From Canis aureus (Eukaryota > Chordata > Mammalia > Carnivora > Canidae): a DNA stretch of 64,000 nt. The notes beneath the pieces were generated by a model, which was given only the letters and a program-made list of their open reading frames with translations, was not told the DNA's origin and searched no databases. The position numbers and the translations under genes are program-made. This document shows, one piece after another, positions 12,405-23,179 of this stretch (its first letter is position 1; each line of letters begins with the position of its first letter). The DNA lies in contig NC_135620.1 of the NCBI RefSeq assembly GCF_053574225.1, positions 34,351,501 to 34,415,500 on the forward strand. Reading direction: 5' to 3'.

Positions 12405-12829
12405 CCAATTCTTTTTCCGACCTCTCCAACTCTTTCTCCTCAGCTTCTCTAGAATGAATAATTACAATTGCTACATAGCTGTTGCTTGTTGATTTCTGTC
12501 ATAAAATAAAATAATCTTGATTTTCTATTTACCTCTGTATTAGCTTCTACCCATTTCCTTGCTGAACCCCTTTTCCCTGACTGTATAGTCTATGTAAATA
12601 TTAATCACATTGTTACCCTTTGCTCTGTTATCATAATCTTTGAGAAATATCATCTACCTCATATTTTCAAGTACCATTTTTATGTCAGTGGTTCCCAATT
12701 CTCTATTTCCATGCCTGTCCAATGTCCTGAGGACCAGGACCAAATTTCCAAAGAGATGGGTACTGTAACACATATATGTCCATCACCACCAGAAACTGTG
12801 ATCAAAACCAAACTTTTCCTCTCATTTTC

Positions 12830-13250
12830 TAGTTATTAGTTTTATTTTCCTTCTACCTATTCCCTAGATTGTGCACCTGAGTTGTCTATGACTCATCCAT
12901 CTCCCCTTTTCCATATGCGCCACTGGTTGCCAAGTCCTGCCATTTTCCTTTTGACTCTCTCATGTCTCACATCAATAGGCACTTTGCCACAGCTTTTCAG
13001 GCCTTGTTACTTCTCACCTAAACTGCTGTTTCATTCTAATCGCTCTTTTCTCCTCTCTCACTTCTCTTCACTATCCATGTACTGTCAGAGCAATGAGAAT
13101 ATCTTATGATTTTCAAGTACTGAGTAGGATAAAACTCAAACTCTAGTCTGGTCTACAAAATTCTGCAAAATCTGATTGATGTCCACTTTCTCATCACCTA
13201 TTTCCCTGCCCTCTCTTTAAGCTCTCTCCTCTAATCTTCGAGGAACTCAA
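12830..13250 (+). mobile_element. L2 relic, sense
   Basis: The arrangement is typical of L2: a CT-rich block around 12890-13030, then CAGAGCAATGAGAATATCTTATGAT, AGGATAAAACTCAAACTC and TCTGCAAAATCTGATTGATGTCC. These match the L2 'gccagagtgatctttc...aggataaagtccaaactcc...tgatctggccc' order. It is diverged and not coding. Confidence 0.7.
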
Positions 13251-13264
13251 TATTTTTTCATAAT

Positions 13265-13410
13265 GAAGGTATTATTTCACTCACTTTAGAGGTGATGAAC
13301 TGAGAATTAGAGAGTTTATGTAGATATCCCAAAGTTCCATAATTTGAGCACTGAAATCAACCATCAGTTCAAGGTCTTCTGATGCCAAGTCCAAATAATA
13401 ACTTCACTAC
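13265..13410 (-). mobile_element. MIR relic
   Basis: TAGAGGTGATGAACTGAGAATTAGAGAG, then TTCAAGGTCTTCTGATGCCAAG, is the reversed MIR order ('acagatgaggaaactgagg' to 'cttctgactcc'). It is diverged. Confidence 0.5.
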
Positions 13411-13935
13411 TTAAACTGAAAAAATCAGAATAATACAAATATTTTCCCTCAAGATAAAAAAGTGGAAATTAAAAAAAATAATAAATGGACATTATTTTCT
13501 GATGATATTTAATTTTACAAGGATGACATTTGATATTTATATGCATTAGCTTTGGAATTGAAACTTGTGATTAAGCTTTACCTTTATTCAACACTAATTC
13601 TGAAATATTAAAAAGTTCTTTAATCATCTTAAACACCAGTTGCCTCGGGATGAAAGAGGGGTAAAAAAGGACTTAACTCAGAACATTACTAACTACAATC
13701 AATGAATAAATAATAAATGCTATGTTCTGAGATATTTTTTGTTGTCTGAAGGATGTTAAATACCTGAGGGAATTTCAAAATATTTCCAAAATTGGAAAAA
13801 ATAGTTAAATATAGCCAAAAGTAAGTAAAAAGAGTTTTTAATATTTTGTAAATTTATTAGCAACACAATATTGGGAGAATATATGCACAGTTTATAATAC
13901 ATTTTTGCACTAATAATAAGAGGGACCAGTGTTCA
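13411..13935. other. AT-rich DNA, nothing recognised
   Basis: No coding frame and no repeat signature was seen. Confidence 0.5.
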
Positions 13936-13953
13936 TCAGCTGAGGAATTTTTA

Positions 13954-14130
13954 TTTTTATTTTTTTATTTTTAGAGAGAAAGTGGGGGGATGGGGAGAGA
14001 GAGAGAATCTTAAACAGGTTCCACTCCCATCGTGTTGCCTGACTTGGGGCTTGATTTCAAGACTTTAAGATCATGATCTGAGCCAAAATCAAGAGTCAAA
14101 TCATTAAGCAACTGAGCGAATCAGGCTCCC
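13954..14130 (-). mobile_element. SINEC, old antisense copy
   Basis: It has a T/A-rich reversed tail, AGAGAGAAAGTGGGGGG and TTGATTTCAAGACTTTAAGATCATGA, and the reversed head AAGCAACTGAGCGAATCAGGC. An 18-bp direct repeat with one mismatch (TCAGCTGAGG/AAATTTTTA type) flanks it at 13936-13953 and 14131-14148. This confirms a retroposed insertion despite the divergence. Confidence 0.9.
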
Positions 14131-14149
14131 TCAGCTGAGAAATTTTTAA

Positions 14150-14335
14150 AGGGTACATTTAACTCTTACAAGAAGTAAAGATTATTTTCTCTAATTTCAT
14201 TAAGAGAACACATGTAAAAAAAAAAGATAAGAGAACACATGCTAAGGGTCACACAAGAAGTGTAAGGAGGGAATCAGGAATGAAATTCAGATATGTTGGC
14301 TTAAAACCCACTGTTCTCTTTAAATGTTGTTCTAC
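14150..14335 (-). mobile_element. MIR relic next to the SINE
   Basis: CATGCTAAGGGTCACACAAGAAGT, GGAATGAAATTCAGATATG and AACCCACTGTTCTCTT follow the reversed MIR order (cttgcccaaggtcacacagctag; gaacccaggtctg). GAGAACACATG occurs twice (14204 and 14231 regions) around an A-run, a local duplication. Confidence 0.55.
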
Positions 14336-15409
14336 TTAATACTTTCATAAGAATTACTGAAAATCCCTGTCTTATTCACCTCTGGAAGATTATTTCTTTG
14401 TAAAGAAAGAATATTTGAATTTAGAAATACTTAAAACATATATTTTGAATACATTTTTAAATAATTTTATTTTAAAATAATTTGGTCAAATTGATATAAT
14501 CTTATCACTCAGAACACTTGACCAATTCCCATATTTTAAATATTTCTAGATTGAAATAATTAAATGCAAAAAAGAAATATTTTGAACAACCACAGACTTC
14601 TTACTCCAAAAGTTGAGAAATATAAATAAGTACATCAAAAGCCAAAACATGATTTTCACTAAACATCGCTTGGTATGAATAGTGCCCCACAGAGTTGTTT
14701 CAGGATAATTCATTTGATCTATAATGAGAACCAATGGGGTAAATTTGCAAGCACTGAAGACACACAAATGGCACTGCCAATTATCCAGTGCCATCACAAC
14801 ATAATTCTTTCTTCTGACAAAATAGTGAGTGAAATTACAATAAGCACAGTCTAGAGACATACAGCAACTACCAAAGAAATAGTTTGCCTAATCTTTGTAA
14901 TTATATCCTAAGTGCATTCCTTTCAACATTTTAATTTGGATTAGACATTTTTTTTCTCTGTGTCTTTGAATACTGTGAAAGAAAAATGTTTCAGCCTCAA
15001 GGTATCTGTGTTTCATTGGTGGAAATCTTTTCTTCAAAAACGTTTAGAAACCTTTGAATTATACTGCTCATAGTGCATTCTAGGCAAGGATCAAACTGAA
15101 TCTCACTTGATGGCCTTTTCTGAGATCAAGGGCCTACATTGGTGAGTTGTTTGAGTAGAATTGAGAGGTCAATTGGTGGCTTATAAAGAGACATTCCTGT
15201 ATCCAAAGATCCAAATCAAATTTAATTCCAAACTTAACCACAACCATGTTCCTTTAGGATGTTGTTTCACTGTTTCTAGCAACAAATCTAACAGAAAACC
15301 CCACCAACTGTGGCTCAGTAACATAGTTTTGACTTCTGACCAAAATTGCATGTATTAGTTGTCTAGTGCAAATAGATATGGCTTTTAAGAAACTTGTTAT
15401 GCAGTCCTA
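14336..15409. other. AT-rich DNA, nothing recognised
   Basis: A minus-strand open stretch at 14546-14860 shows no known domain. No RNA gene was seen. Confidence 0.5.
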
Positions 15410-15500
15410 TCACAAGGACTAGCTGTGTGAGTTAAACCAGGTTATGCATTATGTCTGAACCTGATAACATTCATCTGTGAAGTGAATGAGTTGTGACTAA
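15410..15500 (+). mobile_element. MIR core fragment
   Basis: GACTAGCTGTGTGAGTTAAACCAGGTTA, followed by CCTGATAACATTCATCTGTGAAGTGAATG, matches the sense MIR core ('actagctgtgtgaccttgggcaagtta...catctgtaaaatg'). Confidence 0.6.
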
Positions 15501-15669
15501 CAAAAACAAGATAAGATTCTCTTCTCATCACTTCGAAGACACTGAGATACACTCATTCTCATTACACCTTTCTTCATTATACTCTATGATGACAGATTTG
15601 GGTGAAAGCCTCCCAGTGACTTATGATAACTATATCACCTTATTTTGCTAAGTAGTTCTCTATTGTAAA

Positions 15670-15800
15670 TTTGATAGTGTAGCACAAAATATTTATTGAA
15701 AAAACACTCATGAGATGCAACTGAGTGCTAATCAGTAGGCTGAGTGCTGAGAGTAGAAGAAAAATATAATATAGACTATGGCCTAAAGGTGCTACAGAAA
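15670..15800 (-). mobile_element. L2-like relic
   Basis: AAATATTTATTGAAAAAACACTCATGAGATGC, AGGCTGAGTGCTGAGAGTAGA and GGCCTAAAGGTGCTACAG follow the reversed L2 3' pattern. Confidence 0.5.
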
Positions 15801-17711
15801 AAATAAAACCTGAAAAATATTTGCTATTTCTTGTGTGCTAACTATGCACTAGGTCTTGGACTAGCTCTACAGTTAGTGGATGAGCAGAGCAATTTGTATT
15901 CAAACCTAGATTTTACTGATTCCAAATTCTGTGTATGGTCACTGATACTACATTACCACAAGAAGGAAGAAGATTTAGCAAATAATTCTGTAGGCTATTT
16001 AAATTCCAAACCCTGCTTAGTACATTCCCTAATGCTTATAATCTATTGGTTTATCCCACCAAATTTCTGAACCAACCCTTATCAACATGACAGCTTATTT
16101 TAGGTCCCTGTTCCTTCCATTTGAATGACTGAGGAGTTAGTCATCTAGCCAAGTACTCTACATAGTGTCACAGGAAATCCTCATCAATGGCCTCTTAACT
16201 TACTGCCTGACAGGCCCTGATCACTTGCTTTGCCTATGCCAATCCCTGCCTCCAAGAGAAAAGATTTGACTTTGTAACCAGAGTCATCATCTGTAGCCTA
16301 GATAATTTCTTATACCAAGGATATATATGAAAAGCAATCCCATCAATAAGCAGAAGATATTACTTTGAATTTGATGGCTGACCTTAGAATGCCAAAAGTT
16401 ATCCCAGCTTTTGGTCTAATGACTATTTTTCCTGGGGCTGGACATAAAGCTGGGCTTTTTCTTAGCCTCAAGCTGCACCCTGATCTGGAATTTCCACCAT
16501 TATCCTTCATCCAGTTGAAGGTCTGAAGAATCTCAGTACTGTTTTCCTATTTAAGCATCCTGTCACTATTCAATTTGTATTAATTACATGAATCTGATAA
16601 ACAGACCATCAGTCCAATATGTTTTACTTACATAAAATAAATCTATCTTGCTTATGTTAACTGAATATGATAAACTTTTATAATGTTTAGACATTTGTCT
16701 TTATAGACTAAAATACAAATGACAGCCCCTTGTTGAAAAAGTTCTCTGGTTTTCTTCTATTTAGAATCAATATAATAACTGTGATAACTATGCCCTATGG
16801 ATGCCAAGATCTTCTGGCTCTAGTGTCTTTTTCTTTCTCTCTGTCATCTTCATGTTTTGTGATTTTTCTGGGCAATATCATCCATTACTTTGGAATTAAC
16901 TTGAAAATGCCTGTGTCACTAGGCAGCTAAAAACACCCTGGCTTTGCAGGATGCCATGTTCTATGACTTAATTAGACTTGATCTCTAGGAACAAGTACAT
17001 TTTAATTGATATGCAGATTTAATTGTACAGATGCTACATTTGTAAAACCAATGTCTTAAATAAGTATATGGTGGGTATTCTATATGCTACTATTTGAAAA
17101 TAGAAACTGGCTTCTTCTAAATATAGTAATCACATTCAATATATGTAAAATGCAGCTATTCCTTGAAAAATTTCCTTATCATAAGTGAGAGACTACGTTG
17201 TATAAAAAGGCATATTTATTATAATTTTGATGGAAATTATCAAAATTGATACAATTTCTCAGAGATTTTCTTTTTAAAAAGGTTTATTTTAAACATTATC
17301 AATTAAATAATGGCAATATTCACCAAAATTCCATAAGTATGGCCAACAACACCAATCATAATAGGATTTTGGTAATAGTACTTCAAAGTGCAGAACATGA
17401 AAATTTGCAAGTTCCATGGATTTTAGACATGAAGAAACTATGATATCCCCATCAACCCAGAACTCACTTGGAAAAGGAACAATTTTAGACATGGATAAAA
17501 TCATCCTAAGAAAGCAGTGTTAATCAATTAGTTCTTTAGTAGTTTTAGAAACAGTGTTGATACATACATTGTTATTTGCTGGAATAACAGATAATACATG
17601 AGAATAATGAAGAGACTGGGGAGAATGAGAATAAGAGTTATGTCAATTTTCTGAAAGACAAATGTTTTCACTGTACTGAATAATCATCTTAAAAGACTTG
17701 ACAATGTTAGT
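15801..17711. other. Unassigned DNA, less AT-rich at 16060-16560
   Basis: The 16060-16560 part is more balanced in composition and could be a decayed LTR or a single-copy segment; nothing diagnostic was found. Small frames on both strands at 16730-17504 have no recognisable family. Confidence 0.45.
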
Positions 17712-18430
17712 GTGTAGAAATCCAGCTGACTTTTGAACATTAATTTTGTATCTTGCCACTGTACTGAATTCATTTATTTATTTCTGTGAAGACTGTTGGG
17801 TTTTCTATATATAAGATTACATCATCTGCAAACAAATAATTTTACTTTTTGATTTTTAATTTGGATATATTTTTTTTTCCTTTCCTTGCTTAATTGTTTT
17901 GGCTAAGACTCATAGTACTATGTTGAATATAAGCAAAAGTGGGCATCTTTGCATTGTTCTAGATCTTAGAGAAACATTTCTCAACCATTTAGTATGATGT
18001 TAGCTGTGAGCTTTGCATATATGACCTATATTGTATTAATGTTAAGTTCCTTCTATAATTAGTAATAGAGATTTTAATATAAAAAGGTGTTTAATTTTGT
18101 CACATTTTTTCTGCAGCTATTGAGATGTGATTTTTTTTTATCCTACATTCTCTTAATGTGATATATCATATTGATTGATTTGTGTATGTTGAACCATTCT
18201 TATATTCAATGAACAAATCCCATTTGGTAATGGCATATCATCTTTTTAATGTGCTGTTGAATTCAGTCTACCAATATTTTGTTAGGAGTTTTGCATCCAT
18301 GCTCATCAGGAATAGTTTTTTTTTTTTGGTTCCCTTGCTGGCTTCCATATCAGGGTAACTCTGTTTCACAGAAAAATTTCCAAAGTGTTCCCTCTTTTAT
18401 TTTTTGGAAGATTTAAAGAAAGACTGAATT
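17712..18430 (-). mobile_element. L1 ORF2 fragment, inverted 5' part
   Basis: The plus strand is antisense to the L1 reverse-transcriptase region. At about 17820-17832 ACATCATCTGCAAAC is the reverse complement of the FADD codons. Further on, GAAAAGG-like and TTTTTGGAAGA text matches the region upstream of the catalytic motif. It is heavily decayed with many stops. Confidence 0.8.
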
Positions 18431-18434
18431 ATCT

Positions 18435-18625
18435 GAAAAGGAAATTAAATAAATAAATAAATAGCTGATAGAATAAAATGCTCAGGAATAAGATTTACCA
18501 ATGACGTAAAAAAAATTATGCACAGAAAAATATAAAACACTGATGAAAGAAATTGAAGCAGATACAAATAAATGGAAAGACACCCTGTGTTCACAGATTT
18601 GAGTAATGAACATTATTAAAATACC
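18435..18625 (+). mobile_element. L1 ORF2 fragment, sense part of the same element
   Basis: GAAAAGGAAATTAA, CTCAGGAATAAGATTTACCA and AAACACTGATGAAAGAAATTGA, followed by ATAAATGGAAAGACACCC, is sense L1 ORF2 just downstream of the RT core. In L1 coordinates it begins within a few codons of where the preceding antisense block ends, consistent with one twin-primed insertion. The 3' UTR is absent. Confidence 0.8.
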
Positions 18626-19224
18626 TCTTTAATTTACAATCACTTTATTTGGTAATTTCACTCTGCTACTCTTCATTCTTTTTTTTTTTTCCTATTATGT
18701 GTCTCTTTAAATTTGTAATGACACCCATTGTCTTAAATTTTTGTCCAGTCACTAACTTTTATTCCCATGTCCTGCACCTCTTATCCTTCAACTCTCAGCT
18801 GAAGTTAATCTAATAAATTATCAAGGATTTCTTTCTTACAACACTCATTGGCCTTGTCTCATTTTTTATCTTAATCTAATACTCTGACTTTATTCAATTG
18901 ACCACTGGTTGATTTTATAACTCATGAATAGATATCATATTAATTCAAATATCAGAATATTCAAAATGAACATCAAATCCAGTCTAATATAATCTGTTAA
19001 TTGAAAAAGCTATGCATGAAAGAATAGATGGGCAAATGAATCCCCAATAGAAACTTACAATGTTTATTGAAATTCTTGCTATGTATTTCTCTGACTGGCT
19101 CTGTTATTTCTAAGTTTCTTATTGCCTTATTACCACTCTTTTCACCTTAGCTGTGAACTTTACTTTATCATTATATATATTTTTGTCCCTTACATTACTA
19201 AATTCGCCAACTTAAGTTTTTCAA
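18626..19224. other. AT-rich DNA, possibly L2-derived
   Basis: A T-run lies at 18678-18691. Pyrimidine-rich text at 18700-18800 is compatible with L2 but not diagnostic. Confidence 0.35.
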
Positions 19225-19400
19225 TGTCACCTCTGTGCTGAAGACTCCCAAAGCTACTTCCAAGTCCTCGATTTTGTTGTTTTCCAGTTTCAAACCTCTA
19301 ATTGTCTCCCAGGCAATCCCATTGGATATTCTCTTTTTCCTTCAAATATCCCTTAGCGAAACTGGATTGATTGATTTTTACATTGCCTTTAACCTTTTGT
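19225..19400 (+). mobile_element. L2 relic, sense
   Basis: TGAAGACTCCCAAAGCTACTTCCA, TTTCAAACCTCTAATTGTC and GGCAATCCCATTGGATATTC follow the sense L2 text ('gactcccaaatctatatctcc...cagacc...tggatgtc'). It is diverged. Confidence 0.5.
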
Positions 19401-19889
19401 ATAGAACTGTGCACAACACCACGGCTGACACTTGACAAAATAAAATTAGCAACACTTTTTTTTTTTTGTTATATACCCCGACTTCAAACCTCAGTGCCCA
19501 CTTCCTGCCAGCATCTGGGATCACTTTGTTCCTATTAGCCAAAGGCAAACCCACAGAATGTCATCACACACTCCCATGCCTCTGACAGAACTTTATCCCC
19601 ACTCCTCTCTTCTTTTCCTGATAGAAAATATAAAGGTCTATAATTTCTCCTCATCACATGTAGTCGTAGTTGTAAGGATGGGCCACACAATAGAATTATC
19701 TTAGGAGATTTTAATGGATAATGGTGCTTAGACTACATCCCCAAATATTCTTTTTTAAGTAGTAAGAAGTAAGATTTGAACATTTGAATTGTGATAAACT
19801 CCCTGGATAATTCTAATGTGTTTCCAGATTTCTAACCACTAAATTACAAGATAATATCTGGATTTTTTTGTTTAATGACAAACATTGTC

Positions 19890-20190
19890 TAGATGCTACT
19901 TCTTTTCCTCTCCAAACTCACTTTTCCTTAGTACTTGGCACTTCATCAGTACAGCAATGCACCTGTCATTCCCTGAATATATCATATGGTATATTTTGTG
20001 GTACTGAGGTATTTCACACCTTCTTCTCACATTTTTCTTCTTCCAAATTATCCTTTGAATCTCAGTTCTCACATTGCCTCTTCCAAGAAGCCTCCCTGGA
20101 ACTGACATCTCTTCACCTCTGTCTATACCCACACCTCTATTCATTTGTAATAGATATGAGAATTCAAAGTGAATTTTAGGACGTCAGAGT
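19890..20190 (+). mobile_element. L2 relic, sense
   Basis: GTATTTCACACCTTCTTCTCAC and TCTCAGTTCTCACATTGCCTCTTCC, followed by AAGAAGCCTCCCTGGAACTGACA, match the L2 'cctcagagaagccttccctgacc' landmark. The plus-strand open stretch 19868-20179 lies entirely within it and is not a gene. Confidence 0.65.
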
Positions 20191-21039
20191 CACACAGCTT
20201 TATCAATCTTATATTCCCAGTGGTCACTGATAAAGGAGTTGGGGTGCTTACCTGAAGATACAGTGCAGTTTGTTAAGTCTGACCACACTATAAGTCCAGA
20301 GTAATCATTGCTATTTTAGTATATTGATCCAACGTGTGGTAAATATGCCCCATTGTCTCCCCATTTATGGAGATGAAGAGTGACAAAGAGATGATGGAGA
20401 GAAAATCTAAATCAATTCTGCATTAGAATAGAGTAGAGCATCTCTTTATGGAAAGGTGAAAATTATGTAATGAAAAATATCCTAATGGAATCAAGTTTTC
20501 CATATCAGCTGTGTCACCTAAGATTAAATTATTTAAGTTTTTATTACTCCATTTTGCAAAATTCCTTCCTGTTTCTTTTAGACTATAAAACTTTCCGAAA
20601 TATTTTACTTTATTCTTCATTCTTCATTTACCCTCCCTCAAACAACTAACCATGAGTGCCTACTACATATTAGACAGTAATGAATTTAAATTAACTGTAG
20701 AAGATAGATAGAAAGCCACACTCAGAGCAGTGAAGGATATTTAATAATCACACTGCTAAAAATAGAATGATTTGATTTTAATGTAAGTGTATCTTTTCTA
20801 TTTCTTCTAAGTGATAAAAATACTTTCAAGCTACTTTAGAATGTAACTAAAAGTGTTTAGTAAAACCTTATACCCATCAAGCATATGAAGGAGATTGGGT
20901 AATATTAAAAATATAACAAAACAAAACAATAACTACAAAAGGCACAAAAATTCACGAATAAACTTACCCAAAAGTAGACCTAGAGTAAAGGGATTGGCTC
21001 TGCACTAAGAAGAAACTAATAAAAAATCAAAAATTATCA
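20191..21039. other. AT-rich DNA, nothing firm
   Basis: GAGTGCCTACTACATATTAGACAG near 20652-20675 is a possible L2 end. A short ACAAAAC repeat lies near 20918-20930. No genes were seen. Confidence 0.4.
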
Positions 21040-21077
21040 ATAAGGCAATACATATTTATTGAGCATCTGGAAAGTTT

Positions 21078-21240
21078 GTGTTTGTGTGTATGTATATGTG
21101 TGTAGTCACATATATACATGCATATATATGTTTATTTATAAATGCATGATACTTGAGCATATATGTATACAAACATATACGAACCTTAGTATACACACAC
21201 TGAGGCATATGTACATACACACACACTCATACAGATATAA
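21078..21240. repeat. Compound TG/TA/CA microsatellite region
   Basis: TG-rich repeats at 21078-21104 are followed by TA-rich text and then by CA-rich repeats at 21190-21232. The TG and CA blocks are complementary and could pair as a hairpin about 150 nt long with an AT-rich loop. Confidence 0.75.
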
Positions 21241-21247
21241 CTTAGGA

Positions 21248-21302
21248 TAATGCCTGGAAAATAATAAGAGCTATACAAATATTAGTCATTGTTGTTGTTA
21301 TA
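21248..21302 (+). mobile_element. MIR 3' end
   Basis: ATGCCTGGAAAATAATAAGAGCTATACAAATATTAGTCATTGTTG follows the MIR 3' end ('gcctggcacatagtaagcgctcaataaatgttagctatt'). Confidence 0.6.
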
Positions 21303-21651
21303 TACTATTCATTCCCTAAGACTTGAGGAATTGATGAACCGATATGTTAAAGAAGGATCCTAGGACTTTTCAGTAGAGAAAGACTACAAGGACACAGAAT
21401 GCAAGAGAGAAAAATGAATGAAGATACAATTACAATTACAAAAGATTAGTTTGGATATGACAGTAATTTGACTATGTAGGAAGAGGTAAAGATGGAAAGA
21501 GATTGTGGATTTTGAGATATATTTTAAAGGAAAAGCCAATAGGACTTAACTATGAACTATATTCAGAATATTGGAGAAAAGAGAAATTTCAAAAATCATT
21601 TCAAGGATAAAAGTGAATAAAAGTACAGATGATTAGTAATTTCAGGGTTCC
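21303..21651. other. AT-rich DNA before the L1 stack
   Basis: I see no repeat head or coding signal. A perfect-looking TACAATTACAATTACAA triplication lies at 21425-21441. Confidence 0.5.
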
Positions 21652-22341
21652 ATTTCAAGATGGCGATGTAGGAAGACTCTGAACTTACTTCCTCTACAGA
21701 CACCCCAAACTACACCTACCAATAGAACAATTCTTCTTGAAGAACTGAGGGCTGGCTCAACAGCGACTGAACAACCAAAGATAGAAAGAATGGTAGGATA
21801 ACAGAAAGGGAGATAGAGAAACAGTAACAAAGGGATCCTCCCCCCACCCAACACTGCAAACAACATTGGGGAGGAATAGTAATGAGGTACTAGGAATGGA
21901 TCTCTCGGCCCTTGGATTTAGGAAAAAAAAAAAAAAAAACATGGTTTAAAAGAGCAGCTAACATATAAAGGAGACAATACTAGAAGTCTGCCAAGCACTA
22001 AAGGACCTGGGGAGGAAGCTCTCCAGGTCAGAGGGAATAGAAAGTGACATAGTTATGAACCCATCCCATCTTGGAAGCTAAGACCAGAGCAGAGTCCAGA
22101 CACCCTGGCAGGCAGGTCCATTAGTCTCTGGGCTTGTGATTTCAGTGAGCCAATGGTCTACAAAACCATACCAACTTTAGCTGTGTTGGATACAGAAGAA
22201 AAGCCACAGTTTAGAGGGACCAGGGATCTGCAGGAATATTCTCTCCACCCCTCATCTCAAAAGCCTCTTTTAGAGCTAGGTCTGACATTCAGATGCCATA
22301 ATTGGACAGTCCTAATGTCTTAAGGTGGTTCTTTACTCCAT

Positions 22342-22374
22342 ACTGGTTGGCATGGTCATCACATGCCAACCAGT
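22342..22374. repeat. Perfect 13-bp inverted repeat (hairpin) in L1 5' UTR
   Basis: ACTGGTTGGCATG (22342-22354) and CATGCCAACCAGT (22362-22374) are exact reverse complements separated by the 7-nt loop GTCATCA. It lies in the second repeated unit of the older L1 5' UTR. Confidence 0.95.
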
Positions 22375-22440
22375 TGCAGACTTCCAACCTCAGCAAGCCA
22401 GGGGTCCTAAAGTCCAGACCAGTCCTGGTTATGTAGGAGA

Positions 22441-22514
22441 AAAAAAAGAAGGAAGAAGAAGAAGAAGAATAAGAATAAGAATAAGAAGAAGAAGAAGAAG
22501 AAGAAGAAGAAAAG
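22441..22514 (+). repeat. (GAA)n/(AATAA-GAA) microsatellite
   Basis: A GAA repeat with interspersed AATAAG variants grew inside the older L1 5' UTR. The minus strand gives long Ser/Leu-rich frames and the plus strand Arg-rich frames, all artefacts of the repeat. Confidence 0.95.
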
Positions 22515-23179
22515 TCACAGTCGAAAAAGACCAAAGACCTGCAGGAATATTCTCTCCCCCTATTCTCCCCCTATATCTTAAAAGTCCAGACTGGAGCAGA
22601 GTCCAGCTTACAGTGAACTTGCAACTTTGGTGAGCCCAAAGCCCACAAGCCCACACCAGTAATCCTCTGGTGCTGGGACACAAAAAACAAGACACAGTTT
22701 TGTCGGGTTTGGGTTTTTTTTTTCCCTTTAATTATTACTGTTTGATTTTTTTGTTGTTTACTTTTAAAGATTTGCCTTCTTTTGCATTTATTTTCTTTTT
22801 GGTTTTGTTCTTTTCTTTTTTTGTTCTTTTCCTCTTCTTTTTTTCTATTTCTTTCTTTTCATTTTTTTATTTTATTACTTTATATATTATTATTACTATT
22901 ATTTTTCTTTCTGTAAAAATCCATGGTTTATAAGAGTAACGAGCATATACAGACAGCTCCAGCCAGCCAGCAAAATTCACCAAGCATACACAGTTGGCAT
23001 AGGGGTCACCATACACAAGACCATTTCCTCAACTTTAGGAGAAGTAGTTATTTGCATAATCCATAGAAACAAACACAGAAAGACAAAATGTGAAGACAAA
23101 GGAATAAGTTCCAAAAATAAAAAAAAAAAAAAAGAAAGAAAAAGAAAAGAAAGTCAGTAGAAGAATTAAACAGAAATAC

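Noticed and set aside
12131..12457. Frames on both strands with PGSLGS / GSDPRDPGSS-like text
   Set aside because: Such translations recur at every SINEC copy (for example 7276, 30542, 41512, 58944 and 59928) and are SINE sequence, not protein.
19868..20179. 103-codon plus-strand frame
   Set aside because: It coincides with a sense L2 relic whose landmarks explain the sequence.
22289..22695. Ser-, Leu- or Arg-rich open frames
   Set aside because: They are translations of the GAA microsatellite in the L1 5' UTR in three frames.
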